The notes under the pieces are model-generated. The model saw nothing but the letters and a program-made list of their open reading frames with translations. It searched no databases and was not told the DNA's origin. From the NCBI GenBank assembly GCA_031769625.1, contig JAUIMM010000017.1:366501-430500 (forward strand): a stretch of DNA of 64,000 nucleotides, written 5' to 3'. The stretch comes from Taudactylus pleione. Lineage: Eukaryota > Chordata > Amphibia > Anura > Myobatrachidae. Shown here one piece after another: positions 62,330-64,000 of this stretch (the stretch's first letter is position 1; every line of letters starts with the position of its first letter). The translations under genes were made by a program, and so were the position numbers.

Positions 62330-62655
62330 GGGTTGCCTACCCTCCCAATTTGGGCGGGAGCCTCCCGATAAATGGGTGCAGCTCCCGCCCCCCGGAAAGG
62401 CAGGCATGCCTCCCGCCTGCTGCCGATCCCCCCCCCCCGCACCAATACCTGATGCTGCTTCACAATGCCTGTTTTTTTTCGGTATTGTGTAGTGGGGGCG
62501 GGGCCAAAATTACGCGATTGGCCCTGCCCCTGTCACACCCGCAAAATGACCTCAGCCCGTCCGGCCATGCCCCCTTTTGCCGGCCATGCCCCCTGTTCTG
62601 CCAATCTGGCTGCTCCCTCCCGGAAGGAGCAGCCAGATAGTTGGCAAGTATGACA
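62330..62655. mobile_element. MITE of the GTTGCCTACCCTCC family
   Basis: GGTTGCCTACCCTCCCAATTTGGG at the left and CCAGATAGTTGGCAAGTATGAC at the right, with GGAGCCTCCCG and GGTAT..AGTGGGGGCGGGGCC inside. Shares these words with 41280-41570 and 52170-52400. Confidence 0.5.
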
Positions 62656-62728
62656 TTGTGTGCCTGCTGTATACCAATTAACCTTGATTTACCCTGCACC
62701 TGTTTTCTTTTAATAAACTACTAAAAGG

Positions 62729-62895
62729 TCTATTAGCTAAGCTGTGTTAGGAGATAAAGTGAACGGTGATAAGGTACCAGCCAATCAGCTCCTAACTGCC
62801 ATGTCACAGGCTGTGTTTGAAAAATCGTAGTTAGGAGCTGATTGGCTCGTACCTTATCACCGTTCACTTTATCTCCTAACAAAGCTTAGTAAATA
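62729..62895. mobile_element. Palindromic MITE, TTAGGAGATAAAGTGAACGG arms
   Basis: GTTAGGAGATAAAGTGAACGG at about 62745 is the exact inverse of the sequence ending near 62882, apart from edge bases. GAGCTGATTGGCT pairs with AGCCAATCAGCTC. Outer ends are near AGCTAAGC and GCTTAGT. Confidence 0.8.
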
Positions 62896-63878
62896 GACCC
62901 TCCAATCTGGTTAAGTTATTTAGCATGAGGACTGACCTCCATCACACACCACTGACATCTATTAACATTATATGTTTTGACAATAATCATGAATATCATG
63001 AAATTAGTTGAACCTGGATATCACAATAGACTGAAAGGAAGTTTGAATGAGAGAAATCAGACTGAGATACTTTTAAGACAAAGATGAGATGAATTTGCTG
63101 GTATGTACATGTATATTTGTAAGGAAAAAAAACAAACATTCATGTTTAAATACTATTTTTTTTTTTTATGTATTTAGAAAATGAACAGGCTGGCTTAGCC
63201 ATCTGTCAGTCAGTATCCTAACACTCCCCCTCACCCTTCCTCCCCGATGCGTAAATCTAACCTCCCCGCACCCTAAATCTAACCCTCCCCCCTTAGTGCT
63301 TAATGTTGTAGGGGTATTGATGATGCCTTAATGTCTGCCCATTGTCACCCCTGCTTTAGGCTTACATAGCTATTATGTATTGATTTATTTGGCTGTCATT
63401 TTATATCTAACATGCTCTTTTGCAACATAGATAGTACCGTTACACAGTATTACATTTTGTTAGTGGATTGGCAGCACATCTGCTTGGTCTCTTTGTGAGT
63501 TGTTGTTCATGTATTATTATTTATTTGTAAGTGGCGATATTTACGCAGTTGAGAAATTAGCAGTAATCTGCGCATGCATCTAAGTCGCACAGTGCATGCG
63601 TCAAGGTACATTAGTGTCATCGCTCACAGTGACTTTTACTCGTAGTATGACGGACAGTCAGTGAGCATTTGGGGGAGGTAAGGAGGAGTGATGGCAAAAA
63701 TTGCAGGCAGGTCATGACCCAGTTCGAGGTATGTCACAGCCTGCATCTGCGATCTCATATGCAATAAGATTGTCTCCTGCATCTCAGTATACATGGCCAT
63801 TCAGTGCGACCATACGGTTACTCATAAGGTTTATTTTGCATAGACTCTGCGACCAATGCTGCATCTTTGTACACAGGG
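62896..63878. other. Intergenic stretch without recognised features
   Basis: Contains a C-rich phrase TCTAACC(C)TCCCC repeated near 63236-63290. No gene or bounded element. Confidence 0.35.
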
Positions 63879-64000
63879 GCTGATTTAGATCCAGAGACAT
63901 TGCCGATATTTAAGCAGATTGAGCAATTGGTAGCCAAACCGCATGCGCGAAAGCTGTAGTGCGCACGCGCAGCGATTGAATTGCAATTACGTTCGCACAA
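63879..64000. repeat. Possible left end of a CTGATTCAG foldback element, cut by the window edge
   Basis: GGGGCTGATTTAGATCCAGAG, followed by GCATGCGCGAAAGC and GCGCACGCGCAGCG, resembles the family termini and interior. The right end lies outside the window. Confidence 0.4.

Overview
The window is vertebrate nuclear DNA, most likely from an anuran amphibian. The split genes, the parathyroid-hormone receptor of the type lost from placental mammals, and the density of palindromic MITEs, hAT, Tc1/mariner, DIRS and L2-type repeats all point that way. The species assignment is inference; no species-specific marker was recognised.

Two protein-coding genes are supported. At the left edge (+ strand, 1-587) lies the last coding exon of an RS/RHG-rich protein ending in a lysine-rich SRWDS tail, read as the C-terminus of the spliceosomal DEAD-box helicase DDX42, with its 3' UTR and an ATTAAA signal. 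Tail-to-tail with it, on the minus strand, is a complete class B1 GPCR gene: 13 coding exons from the signal-peptide exon (48964) to the stop codon (11488), about 37.5 kb. All joins use GT...AG, exon phases match throughout, and the summed coding length is 1560 nt (519 residues plus stop). The protein is a PTH/PTHrP receptor. Its tail (an LPGY motif), its TM5/ICL3 region and its DDX42 neighbour favour pth3r over pth1r or pth2r.

The rest is introns and intergenic DNA packed with mobile elements. Left flank (1-11.5 kb): an old DIRS-like retrotransposon, an L1/Tx1-like ORF2 tail and a 2.2 kb composite foldback. Receptor introns: hAT elements carrying minisatellites, several with exact 8-bp target duplications; an L2-like LINE; an inverted-repeat insertion with a 15-bp duplication; several Tc1 copies; and a family of foldback elements ending in GGGCCTGATTCAG with 3-bp duplications. 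Upstream of the receptor (49-64 kb): a nearly complete Tc1 transposon, a hAT transposase tail beside a tandem repeat, a GATA microsatellite and more MITEs. No rRNA, tRNA, CRISPR array or operon-like cluster was found. No new molecular system was found; the most useful results are the full exon model of the receptor and the element boundaries resolved by target-site duplications.
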